From assembly GCA_050305515.1 (NCBI GenBank), contig JBNLFL010000015.1, forward strand, positions 39,291 to 103,290: a DNA stretch of 64,000 nucleotides, given 5' to 3'. A program made the position numbers and the translations under genes. This stretch comes from JAFGUB01 sp050305515. GTDB lineage: Bacteria; Campylobacterota; Campylobacteria; Campylobacterales; Sulfurimonadaceae. Shown here in pieces: positions 43,293-51,498 of the stretch. Each line of letters begins with the position of its first letter. Positions within the stretch are counted from its first letter, which is position 1. A model generated the notes under the pieces. The model was not told the origin of the DNA, searched no databases, and saw nothing but the letters and a program-made list of their open reading frames with translations.

Positions 43293-45647
43293 ATGTTACG
43301 AATTTTGATTGGTGTCACACTTTGCCTGATGGCTGCGCATGCCTACGACCCTGCACCCCCGTTTTCCCAGGAGAAATTACTCCCCGCTACAGTGATGCAC
43401 AAGGGGAAGCCGATACCGGCCTATAACCCCTACAGCACGTACAATGTCTTTATCAATTACGAGCTGGGAATGCATTGCGCGGGCTTCGATGAGAGCTACT
43501 GCTGCATTATCCCGCCCTATAACAGCATTCAGGCTCAGGGTGTCATCACCGGTCATAATGGCAGATCCCCGTACTTTATCCGCAAGGATAACGAGCTCCA
43601 GTTCTATTACTATGTCGATGACAACAGTTACAGCGAAGGCAACAAGATGCGCTACTGGGGAGTCAAAAAAGACGTTGACGGCAACGGTCGTACCGACGAT
43701 AACAACGACAACCTCCCCAATTACGTCTGGAAACACCTCTACATTTATGAAGATTCGCTCGGTACGATTCCCCGTGATGCCAAGAAAACCGACCGCCGCT
43801 ATCTCGGCAGGGATATGCCCATCAAGACCGATCACGGCCCGACGAACAAACCGCTTTATGGCGGCTATCTTGATTTCGCCGATGAAAACGGCGACAACAT
43901 TGTCATGACCGAGACACTTGTCCCTGCACTTCAGGATGTCAAGCTCAAGCTCAGTGCCGAGTACACCTGGGATGCTTTGGGGCTGCCTCTTACGGCCTTT
44001 ACCGACACGGAGCGCAAGGGGACGATTCGCGGAGTTGATGACAAAACGTTTCAGCCCTACCAGGTTTCGAAGGTACGTATCCATGACAAACACGGAAAGG
44101 CGATCCTCGACGATGAGAGACGGGTTTACGAGTTTATGGGCACGAATCCTATTGATATCCCCAATTGTCAGGTGTGCCACTCGCGAGAGGGAATTGCAGC
44201 GGTCAAATCACGCAAGGAAGGAGTATGGCAGAGTGATACGGAGTATGAGTACTGGATCCATTACCACCCCGACGTCACCGAATACATGGCACGGCTTGCG
44301 GAGGGGCTCATTAACATTCTGGCACTCCACGACAGGCATCACGGTACCGATTTCCTGCGCGACTACAAGAGCGATACACCAAATTTCAGGCTCGGTACGG
44401 TCAGCTCGGTCAATTGTACCGACTGTCACGGCGATAACATATCAGGCAATCTCAAAACACCGCGTGAGGGGGTAACAAGTTATAAAGCGATGCGGGCGAA
44501 ACCGCTGGCCGAAGCGGTACACGGGTTCCATATGAAAGCGGCTCCGCTCCCTGACGGTGCGGATCGTCCGGCAAATTGCCAGGTATGCCACCCGACGCAC
44601 GGACAGGATAAAAGCATGAATGCTGAGGGCATGCTCTTTCGCCTGACCGATGCCTACGGAAGAAACCTTGTCGGGGAAAAGGACGTCCGCGTTGCCGGCG
44701 GCGGCTGTTACAACGGGCGTGACGCCCATACCAATCCTGATGCGAAAGCGCCGTTTTTTCTCAACGAAATCGGGCGTTATTATCTCAACGAGGTAAGCCT
44801 CAAAGACGAAAAAGGGCATCCGAGCGACACCCTTCGCGGCCTCTACTGTACCCACTGCCATAATACGCTTTCGCAGAGGCTGTATGCGTTTGACGCCATT
44901 AAAAACGCGAAAAAACAGACGGGTGTGACACTCAGAAATGAAGACCTGCATTCGATTGTGGCGGCTGTCGCCGATGGTAACATGAGCCATTTTCGTGCGC
45001 TGGCCGATCCCAAGAGTGCGCAAACCGAGCGCTACTACACCGAACATACCGGAGCCGTGCTGGCAAGCGTCAAGGGAAAGAAAAAAGACGGCAGTCCGAT
45101 TCTTGGGACATGGGATGACACCAGTGGCACACCGGTTGGCTACGATGAGGTGAGCGGCGGGTCGGATTGGTGGCTGAGTCCGGGAGAACCGCACTGTGCC
45201 GACTGCCACGCGGCACCATTTGTCGAGGATGAAGGCGGTGACTACTTTCCTATGGATCAGGAGAAAAAATATGCGCTCTACCGCCACTCTAAAGGGCATG
45301 GCAAGCTCTCCTGCCAAAGCTGCCACGAGTCGACGCACGGTCTCTATCCGACCCGTTATGACGGGACACGCAGCATCGACCAGACGACGCACGACCAGGC
45401 ATTGCAATACAGCCCCGATGGCGTCTATGCCGGTCCGGTAACCTGCAGCGCATGCCACAGTGTCAACGGCGAAGGGGTTCCGACGACACTTGCCGGGACA
45501 AAGTATGAACATGACTATTGGGCATCCGTGACACTCATGCACTTCATGCGCCAGAAAAACTTCGATATGCTGCTGAGCGTCGATGAACTGATTGAACGTT
45601 ACCCTTACGAGGTATCACGCAGGATTGTCGAAAAGAGCTGGAAGTAG
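43293..45647 (+). CDS. periplasmic seven-haem c-type cytochrome
   Basis: 784 residues with secretion signal (LIGVTLCLMAAHAYD) and seven CxxCH haem-attachment motifs: NCQVCH, NCTDCH, NCQVCH, YCTHCH, HCADCH, SCQSCH and TCSACH, all in the C-terminal two-thirds (from about residue 290). The N-terminal third has no haem motif but contains paired cysteines (MHCAGFDESYCC) and Asp/Asn-rich loops that may bind calcium. It resembles uncharacterised multihaem cytochromes of sulfur- and hydrogen-oxidising Campylobacterota. The redox partner is unknown; no other respiratory gene is adjacent. Confidence 0.85.
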   Translation: MLRILIGVTLCLMAAHAYDPAPPFSQEKLLPATVMHKGKPIPAYNPYSTYNVFINYELGMHCAGFDESYCCIIPPYNSIQAQGVITGHNGRSPYFIRKDNELQFYYYVDDNSYSEGNKMRYWGVKKDVDGNGRTDDNNDNLPNYVWKHLYIYEDSLGTIPRDAKKTDRRYLGRDMPIKTDHGPTNKPLYGGYLDFADENGDNIVMTETLVPALQDVKLKLSAEYTWDALGLPLTAFTDTERKGTIRGVDDKTFQPYQVSKVRIHDKHGKAILDDERRVYEFMGTNPIDIPNCQVCHSREGIAAVKSRKEGVWQSDTEYEYWIHYHPDVTEYMARLAEGLINILALHDRHHGTDFLRDYKSDTPNFRLGTVSSVNCTDCHGDNISGNLKTPREGVTSYKAMRAKPLAEAVHGFHMKAAPLPDGADRPANCQVCHPTHGQDKSMNAEGMLFRLTDAYGRNLVGEKDVRVAGGGCYNGRDAHTNPDAKAPFFLNEIGRYYLNEVSLKDEKGHPSDTLRGLYCTHCHNTLSQRLYAFDAIKNAKKQTGVTLRNEDLHSIVAAVADGNMSHFRALADPKSAQTERYYTEHTGAVLASVKGKKKDGSPILGTWDDTSGTPVGYDEVSGGSDWWLSPGEPHCADCHAAPFVEDEGGDYFPMDQEKKYALYRHSKGHGKLSCQSCHESTHGLYPTRYDGTRSIDQTTHDQALQYSPDGVYAGPVTCSACHSVNGEGVPTTLAGTKYEHDYWASVTLMHFMRQKNFDMLLSVDELIERYPYEVSRRIVEKSWK

Positions 45648-45674
45648 CCGGTCCGGCCCGCTCAGGTTTGGCGG

Positions 45675-47471
45675 TTAGTCGTTGTGAGTGCGGCTCTCCA
45701 GAGGCGGTAGCGGGAATTTCTGCGGATCGGGCTTGAGATAGCCGTCATCACAGAGCAGATCGACAGCGGCTTTGAAAACGGGAACGGCGGTGAGTGAGGC
45801 AAAGTGATTTTCGCGGGGTTTGATAACCGTGACACCGATGGTGTAGCGCGATTTTCCGTCATTGGCAAAACCGACGAAAGAGGTGTTGTACTGATTGATA
45901 TAGCGTCCCTTGTCGGCAATGTGGGCCGTTCCCGTCTTGCCGCCGACTTCCACCCCTTCGGTGCGTGCTTTCGTACCGGTTCCCTTGTTGACGGTTTTGA
46001 CGAGAATTTTTTTCATGCGCTCCGCCGTGGCCGCCGCGATCACCTGTTTGGCATTTTCGTGCGTTGAGGGGAAAAAGCGTCCGTACGTATCGAGGGTGCC
46101 TTCCACCAGATAGGGTGTTAGAATGCGCCCGTGATTGTTGAAGACGTTGTAGGCACGCAGCAGCTGCATCAGGTTGGTACGGATACCGTATCCGTAACCG
46201 GTGGTGGCTTTGTAAATTTCAAAATTGAGCTGACGTATTGTCGGCATGGTACCGGTGCGCTCATAAGGAAGGTCAATACCGCTGGATTGCGTCAGGCCGA
46301 AATTCTTGAATCCTTCGTAGAGGTCGATTCCCGAGAGCTTTTGTGCAATCTGCGCGATGCCGACGTTGGAGGAGTAGATGATGACGTCCTCTGCACCCAT
46401 CCAGTCCATTTTATGCTCGTCGGTGATGATCTTGCGGTCGATTTTGTAGCGGCCGTTGTGACCGTTGACCAGATCGTAGGGATTGATAAGCCCCTTATCG
46501 AGCAGCAGCGCAAAGGTGATGGGTTTGATGACGGAGCCGGGCTCATAGCTGTACTCGATGGCATTGGTGTTGAGCGAGCCGTAATCTTCGCGGCGAATCG
46601 ATTTGGGGTAGAAACGGTTGGAACTGACCAGTGAAAGGATTTTTCCGCTTTTGGATTCCATCACGGCGAGCATCACTTCATCCGCATCGAGAGCTTTTTT
46701 ATAACGTTCCACCATTCGTTCGAGTTTGATCTGAAGGGTGACGGGGACCGTGAGTTTGATGTCAAATCCGGCCAGAGGCGGCTGCGTGGTGCTCTGGCGG
46801 TTGAGGATCATATAGCTGTTGACATCGCGCAGTGCCACCTGACGCCCTTCGCGCTGGGCGCTGAGTGCTTCATCAAACTGCTTTTCGATGCCTTTGACCC
46901 CATAGACGCGGGTGTAGCCCTCATCCTCGATTTTATGCGGATACCCGATCAGCGGCGTGAGTAGTTTGCCATAGGGGTACTCCCGGGTTTCGCCGCTCTC
47001 TAGAATGCTCAGCCCCTGAAGAATCCGTTCGCCGTTGCGCCCTTCATATTCGACAAAAACGTGCTGCTGCAGCAGTTCAAACGCAAGCGATTTGAGATAC
47101 TGCGCCCGTTTGGGGTCAATGGAGTAGCTCAGAACCACTGTCCCCTTCGTTGATAGAATCTTCTGGCGAATCTCGTCGGCATCCATGTCGCTGTATATGC
47201 TAAAGAGCTGTACGAACAGTTCGCGTTTTCCCGGATCGATGTTTTTGGTGTTGACCATCGCTTTATAGAGTTTTTGGGTCGTTGCAATGTGAAAACCGTC
47301 AGCGCTGATGATGCTGCCGCGCTGGGCACGGGTTGTGTCGGAGGTGTAAAGCGAGGGGGCGTGACGCTCTTTGAAAGCATTGACGAACATGACGCTCAGA
47401 AAGATTCCGAAGCCCACAAGGAGCAGGACAAACAGCAGCATGATCTTTTTGGAGCGGTTCGTAATTATCAT
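45675..47471 (-). CDS. ftsI: penicillin-binding transpeptidase (FtsI/PBP2 type)
   Basis: About 598 residues. A single N-terminal membrane anchor (IMLLFVLLLVGFGIFLSVMF) is followed by the PBP dimerisation domain (RGSIISADG) and a transpeptidase domain with SxxK in EPGSVIKP, SxN in YSSNVGIA and KTG in GGKTGTAH. Builds cross-links in peptidoglycan at the septum or side wall. ATG 47471 is selected because it precedes the anchor directly; upstream in-frame bases cover the intergenic palindrome. Same strand as the HerA gene, 34 bases downstream of it. Confidence 0.92.
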   Translation of the reverse strand: MIITNRSKKIMLLFVLLLVGFGIFLSVMFVNAFKERHAPSLYTSDTTRAQRGSIISADGFHIATTQKLYKAMVNTKNIDPGKRELFVQLFSIYSDMDADEIRQKILSTKGTVVLSYSIDPKRAQYLKSLAFELLQQHVFVEYEGRNGERILQGLSILESGETREYPYGKLLTPLIGYPHKIEDEGYTRVYGVKGIEKQFDEALSAQREGRQVALRDVNSYMILNRQSTTQPPLAGFDIKLTVPVTLQIKLERMVERYKKALDADEVMLAVMESKSGKILSLVSSNRFYPKSIRREDYGSLNTNAIEYSYEPGSVIKPITFALLLDKGLINPYDLVNGHNGRYKIDRKIITDEHKMDWMGAEDVIIYSSNVGIAQIAQKLSGIDLYEGFKNFGLTQSSGIDLPYERTGTMPTIRQLNFEIYKATTGYGYGIRTNLMQLLRAYNVFNNHGRILTPYLVEGTLDTYGRFFPSTHENAKQVIAAATAERMKKILVKTVNKGTGTKARTEGVEVGGKTGTAHIADKGRYINQYNTSFVGFANDGKSRYTIGVTVIKPRENHFASLTAVPVFKAAVDLLCDDGYLKPDPQKFPLPPLESRTHND

Positions 47472-47493
47472 AGGGAATTGTAGCAGTTCATGC

Positions 47494-47503
47494 TTACATG
47501 TAA
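47494..47503. repeat. TTACATGTAA palindrome between herA-like gene and ftsI
   Basis: Exact copy in the 34-base gap between the two minus-strand genes. Confidence 0.9.
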
Positions 47504-47505
47504 GG

Positions 47506-49761
47506 CTATGACGCTTCCCAGACAATGGCGACATGATTGATGGCAATATCGCGTTTTTTGGGTGCTATTGCGACGGTTTCGACAGGATAGGCATTGAGTG
47601 TGTAATCGGCATCCAGTGCGTCGATTTCGCGCTCAAGCGTTTCGTGAAGGCGCTCCAGCTCGCTCTCGATGCGCGCAATTTCCGCTTTGACCTGCGTTAC
47701 ATCGTGGCGCTCCTTGCCAATGCGCGCCCCTTTGGAGAGCGCGGAACCGATCTTCGCGCTGGAGCGGCGTCCGAAAAAACTCCCCAGCAGGGCCAGCCCC
47801 GCCGTAATGATCGTGTCAGTCGTTTTGGTACTGACATCCATCTCCTCTTTTTCCAGTTTTGCCATGGCACGGATACGCTGCGATTCAAGACGTTCGATCT
47901 TGTCTGCATAGCGTTCTTTGAGCTTTTCTACGGCGTCACTGCGCTGGGCATCGACGGCATGGCGTACCCGTATGGTAAATGCCTGAAGGGTTTCATCCGG
48001 TTCGGCTTCGAGTCTCAGGGCACGCTGTCGGTAGCGTTCGAGCGGCGCGTTGCGATAGAGATAGTCGGTGAACGTTTTTCTGATGAGCGTTTCGGCATCT
48101 GGCTCTTTAAGCTGCTCGGGCAGGTCGGCGCAGGAAGCCGTTGTTGTAGTATCCAAATGACGGTAGGGCGCGTACCGCTCAATGGCTTTTGAGGGGTCGG
48201 GTTCGGCATCGAGCGGCAGCTCCAGCGTGAGCGTTCGGGTTACATCGAGGTTTTTTGCGGGGTTGATATAGGCTATGGAGGCTTCGACGATGAGGTGCGG
48301 GTAAAGCAGCGGCGCACCCTTTTGAAAATAGTGTTGCAGCGCGCTATTGGGTGTGGCGGGTGTTGCTTCCGCAACGCGGGGTGCGGCTGGAGACTGCGGC
48401 ATCTGCTGCGGCCGGTGTGCCGCCATAAGCTGTTTGATCTCTTCGCGTCCGAGCGGTCCCTTGAGGTAGCTCAGTACCCAGCGTGTCGCAAACATCTCGA
48501 TAGCGTCGCGGTGGACGCTTTTGAGTAAAAAGGTGCGTTTGGCGAGCGAAGCGAGCGATTGGCGCAGCGAAGCGGCGTCCTGATCGCCGCCGAGTTTGCC
48601 GCTGAGTCCTTCGATGATGCGGTCGATATCCTGAGAGGTCTGTAGCCTGCCGATAAACCAGGTGCCGATGTTCGAGAGCCCTTTGTAATCGAGATCGACG
48701 GGGTTTTGCGTCGAGAGCACGACACCCACGCCAAAAGCGCGGGCCTGTTTGAGCAGCAGCATCATGGGCGTTTTTGAGGGAGGGTTGGCGCTTGGGGGGA
48801 AATAGCCGTAAATCTCATCCATGTAGAGCAGGGTACGCAGTGTCGTGGCACCGCTTTGACGCCGCATCCATCCGACAAAACGGTTCAGCAGCAGCGTGAC
48901 GAAAAACATCCGCTCCCGGTCGCTCAGATGGGCAATGTTGAAAACGGCGGTGCGGGCTTTGGCGTTTTTGTCATAAAGCAGGGTGTCAAAATCGAGGCTG
49001 CTCCCTTCAAGCCACTGCGCAAAGGTGGGATTGGCAATGACACTGTTAAAACGGTTGGCCAGTTTAAGGCGCTCGTTTTCGCTGAAGAAGCGCTCCAGCG
49101 CGATGACACCCACTTTCTCAAACGGCGGAGTGATGATCCCTTCGATAAGCGTTTCCAGACTCATGGGAACGTCGCCCTCCCAGAGTGTCATGATAAGCGT
49201 TCCGAGAAATGCGGCACTTTTGGAGTGGGCATCGGCATCTTCTCCGATCAGGGAGAGCAGGGAGGCTACGGTGCTCTGAAGCGTGCTGCCGAGTACGTCG
49301 CTCTCTTCGCGAACGGCGGCAGAGGGTGCTTCAAGCGAACTGAGAATGTTGATACTCACGCCCACACTGCTGCCGGGCGTGTAGATGGTGACATCATTCT
49401 GGCTCAGACGTTCGGAACGCTCCATATCCTGATGCCATGATTCGATTCCTTTTTTCCAGAGTGCCGCCGTTTCGGCGGATTTGGCTTCTCCGACCCAGGG
49501 GATGAAGTCCGCCGCATCGTAGCGGGGAGAACGCAGGCAGAGATTGCCCATGTCCCCTTTGGGGTCAATGATCAGCGCGGGAATGTTGTCAAGCATCGCC
49601 TCTTCCATCAGGGCGATCCCCAGCCCCGTTTTGCCGCTGCCCGTCATGCCGATAATGGCGGCATGGGTGGTCAGATCGCTGTTTTTAAGCAGGGTCAGCG
49701 CCTCATTTTTTGTGTTGCGTCCGAGATAGAAAAGATCGAGTTTTTCATAAAGCTGTTTCAT
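47506..49761 (-). CDS. HerA-type ATPase (DUF87/DUF853-like)
   Basis: 751 residues. Walker A IIGMTGSGKTG at about 36-46, Walker B TLLYMDEIYGYFP near 315, and LSTQNPVDLDYKGLSNIGTWFIGRLQ with the arginine-finger region, all typical of HerA/FtsK-family pumps that move along DNA. The C-terminal third is a long helical, coiled-coil region (about 590-700) and a short hydrophobic stretch (TIITAGLALLGSFFG). Classical HerA works with NurA nuclease, but no nuclease gene is adjacent. It reads away from the tetR efflux operon. Confidence 0.85.
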   Translation of the reverse strand: MKQLYEKLDLFYLGRNTKNEALTLLKNSDLTTHAAIIGMTGSGKTGLGIALMEEAMLDNIPALIIDPKGDMGNLCLRSPRYDAADFIPWVGEAKSAETAALWKKGIESWHQDMERSERLSQNDVTIYTPGSSVGVSINILSSLEAPSAAVREESDVLGSTLQSTVASLLSLIGEDADAHSKSAAFLGTLIMTLWEGDVPMSLETLIEGIITPPFEKVGVIALERFFSENERLKLANRFNSVIANPTFAQWLEGSSLDFDTLLYDKNAKARTAVFNIAHLSDRERMFFVTLLLNRFVGWMRRQSGATTLRTLLYMDEIYGYFPPSANPPSKTPMMLLLKQARAFGVGVVLSTQNPVDLDYKGLSNIGTWFIGRLQTSQDIDRIIEGLSGKLGGDQDAASLRQSLASLAKRTFLLKSVHRDAIEMFATRWVLSYLKGPLGREEIKQLMAAHRPQQMPQSPAAPRVAEATPATPNSALQHYFQKGAPLLYPHLIVEASIAYINPAKNLDVTRTLTLELPLDAEPDPSKAIERYAPYRHLDTTTTASCADLPEQLKEPDAETLIRKTFTDYLYRNAPLERYRQRALRLEAEPDETLQAFTIRVRHAVDAQRSDAVEKLKERYADKIERLESQRIRAMAKLEKEEMDVSTKTTDTIITAGLALLGSFFGRRSSAKIGSALSKGARIGKERHDVTQVKAEIARIESELERLHETLEREIDALDADYTLNAYPVETVAIAPKKRDIAINHVAIVWEAS

Positions 49762-49803
49762 GTAACGGCCCTTTATGGCTTGGTGCGTGTATTGTAACCG
49801 AGC

Positions 49804-49813
49804 TTACATGTAA
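49804..49813. repeat. TTACATGTAA palindrome in herA-like/tetR divergent gap
   Basis: Exact copy between the divergent HerA-type and TetR genes, 33 bases before the tetR operator. Confidence 0.9.
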
Positions 49814-49845
49814 GAATCTTTTAAGAGGCGTGCTACTACAATGAA

Positions 49846-49861
49846 CCGACCAATCAGTCGG
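49846..49861. promoter_or_regulatory. candidate TetR operator
   Basis: CCGAC CAATCA GTCGG, an inverted repeat just downstream of a TACAAT -10-like box (49837-49842) and ending at the ribosome-binding GGAGG of the tetR gene. The position suits self-repression of the efflux operon. Confidence 0.55.
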
Positions 49862-49872
49862 GAGGTTTTTTT

Positions 49873-50433
49873 TTGAGTTCAAAACGTGAAGATATCCTGA
49901 AAACGGCCATGCGCCTCTTCACCCATGAGGGGTTCCATGCCACGCCAACATCGAAAATCGCCAAAGAGGCGGGTGTGGCGACCGGAACACTCTTTCACCA
50001 TTTCGCCTCCAAGGAGGCGTTGATTAACGAGATTTATATCTATGTCAAACGGCGGCTGTTGCGTGCCACGGAAGAGAGATTCGATGCGGAAGCCTCTTTC
50101 AGAACGCAGCTTTACAGGATGTGGTGCAATGATATCTACTGGTTCAAGGCACATTATGACGAGTTCATATTTTTGCAGCAGTATTGTCACTCCGACATCA
50201 TTGTTGAAAGTACGCGCGAACTGCTTTATGTAGATACTCAGCGCTTTTTGGACCTGATGCGCAAAGCAGTTGAACGCGGTGAAATGAAGTCCGATAATCC
50301 CGAGTATATCATCTGGAACTATGTTGCCAACGTGCAGCAGAATAACCGTTATTTTCATCAATATCCCGAGGAGTTTAACGATGCAACCATCGCCCATCAT
50401 TTTGAAATTTACTGGAGCGGGCTTAGCCGCTGA
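49873..50433 (+). CDS. TetR-family repressor of the efflux operon
   Basis: 186 residues. Canonical TetR helix-turn-helix: ILKTAMRLFTHEGFHATPTSKIAKEAGVATGTLFHHFASKEAL split across residues 8-50, then a helical ligand-binding domain rich in aromatic residues. Start TTG 49873, well spaced from GGAGG at 49861-49865. It heads the adaptor-pump-channel operon and is the likely drug- or solvent-responsive repressor, acting at the inverted repeat just upstream. Confidence 0.9.
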   Translation: MSSKREDILKTAMRLFTHEGFHATPTSKIAKEAGVATGTLFHHFASKEALINEIYIYVKRRLLRATEERFDAEASFRTQLYRMWCNDIYWFKAHYDEFIFLQQYCHSDIIVESTRELLYVDTQRFLDLMRKAVERGEMKSDNPEYIIWNYVANVQQNNRYFHQYPEEFNDATIAHHFEIYWSGLSR

Positions 50434-50445
50434 AAAGGAGCTGTT

Positions 50446-51498
50446 ATGAGATTGAAACTGTTACTGACCGCGATGGCGTTACATGTAAGCCTGATGGGTG
50501 CGGAAAATGCCGCCCCGCCGCCTTCGCTTGTGGAAACGACTGCTGTTGAAAACGGCACGGTCAATCCGCTGCAGCGTTTTGTAGGAACGCTCTATTATGA
50601 CCGCAAAAGCCTTCTGGCTGCAGAGAGTGACGGGCGTATCGAAGAAGTACTGGTCAGCGAAGGCCAGAGTGTGCGCGCCGGAGATGCTCTGGTGCAGATC
50701 GATACGGCGATCCTTGCCTCGAACATCGCGGCCAAAGAGGCTGCCATCCGGGCTCAGGAAGCCGACCTTGAAAACCAGCAGCGCGATCTGGAGCGCTCCA
50801 AAGCGCTGCTGGAACGCAACAGTATTTCGCAAAGCGGCTATGACACCATCTACTATTCGGTTGAAAAACTGCGCGCGCTGATTGATGCTGCCAAAAGTGA
50901 ACTCCAGTCGCTGAAAATCGAGTGGGATAAAAGCCGTATCAGGGCACCCTATAACGGTGTCATCAGTGCCAAAAAAGTCAATGTCGGTGAGTGGGTTTCC
51001 AAAGGAAACGGCGTGATGGAACTGGTAGATCCGCAGAGTATTGAAGCCCGTGTCAGCCTGCCTGCGGAACTCCTTGCTTCCATTTCGAGCGCGCAGCGCG
51101 TGGAAGCCCAAATCGACGGCATGAGCGTCGAGGCAACCATCAAGACGGTCATTCCCGTAGCCGACAAGATTACGCGTACCTTTCCCGTGGAGCTCTCCAT
51201 TAAAAGCGACGCGGCGCTTATCGAAGGGATGCGCATCGATGTCCGCGTGCCGATGCTGAGTCAGCGCGAAGCGCTGCTGGTCCCGCGTGACGCGGTCATC
51301 CGCCGATTCGGTCAGGTTGTTGTTTTTGCCGTCAATGACGGTACGGCGATGATGCTTCCGGTTCAGGTGATCGGTTATGACGGCAACCGTGCCGCCATCG
51401 AAGCCTCAGGTCTCCGTGCGGGCATGGATGTTGTCGTCAAGGGAAATGAACGCATCTTCCCGGGCATGCCGGTTCGTACCAATAAGGTTCAGCCATGA
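50446..51498 (+). CDS. RND efflux periplasmic adaptor (membrane fusion protein)
   Basis: 350 residues. Secretion signal (LLLTAMALHVSLMGAENA), the lipoyl-like halves around SDGRIEEVLVSEGQSVRAGDALVQID and IRAPYNGVISAKKVNVGEWV, a helical hairpin between them and a beta-barrel domain. Length is near the HlyD/AcrA family minimum. Links the inner-membrane pump to the outer-membrane channel encoded next. A TTACATGTAA copy encodes Leu-His-Val-Ser in the signal peptide. Stop overlaps the pump start by 4 bases (ATGA). Confidence 0.93.
   Translation: MRLKLLLTAMALHVSLMGAENAAPPPSLVETTAVENGTVNPLQRFVGTLYYDRKSLLAAESDGRIEEVLVSEGQSVRAGDALVQIDTAILASNIAAKEAAIRAQEADLENQQRDLERSKALLERNSISQSGYDTIYYSVEKLRALIDAAKSELQSLKIEWDKSRIRAPYNGVISAKKVNVGEWVSKGNGVMELVDPQSIEARVSLPAELLASISSAQRVEAQIDGMSVEATIKTVIPVADKITRTFPVELSIKSDAALIEGMRIDVRVPMLSQREALLVPRDAVIRRFGQVVVFAVNDGTAMMLPVQVIGYDGNRAAIEASGLRAGMDVVVKGNERIFPGMPVRTNKVQP
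50479..50488. repeat. TTACATGTAA palindrome inside adaptor signal peptide
   Basis: Exact copy in coding sequence of the adaptor signal peptide, read Leu-His-Val-Ser. Confidence 0.9.
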
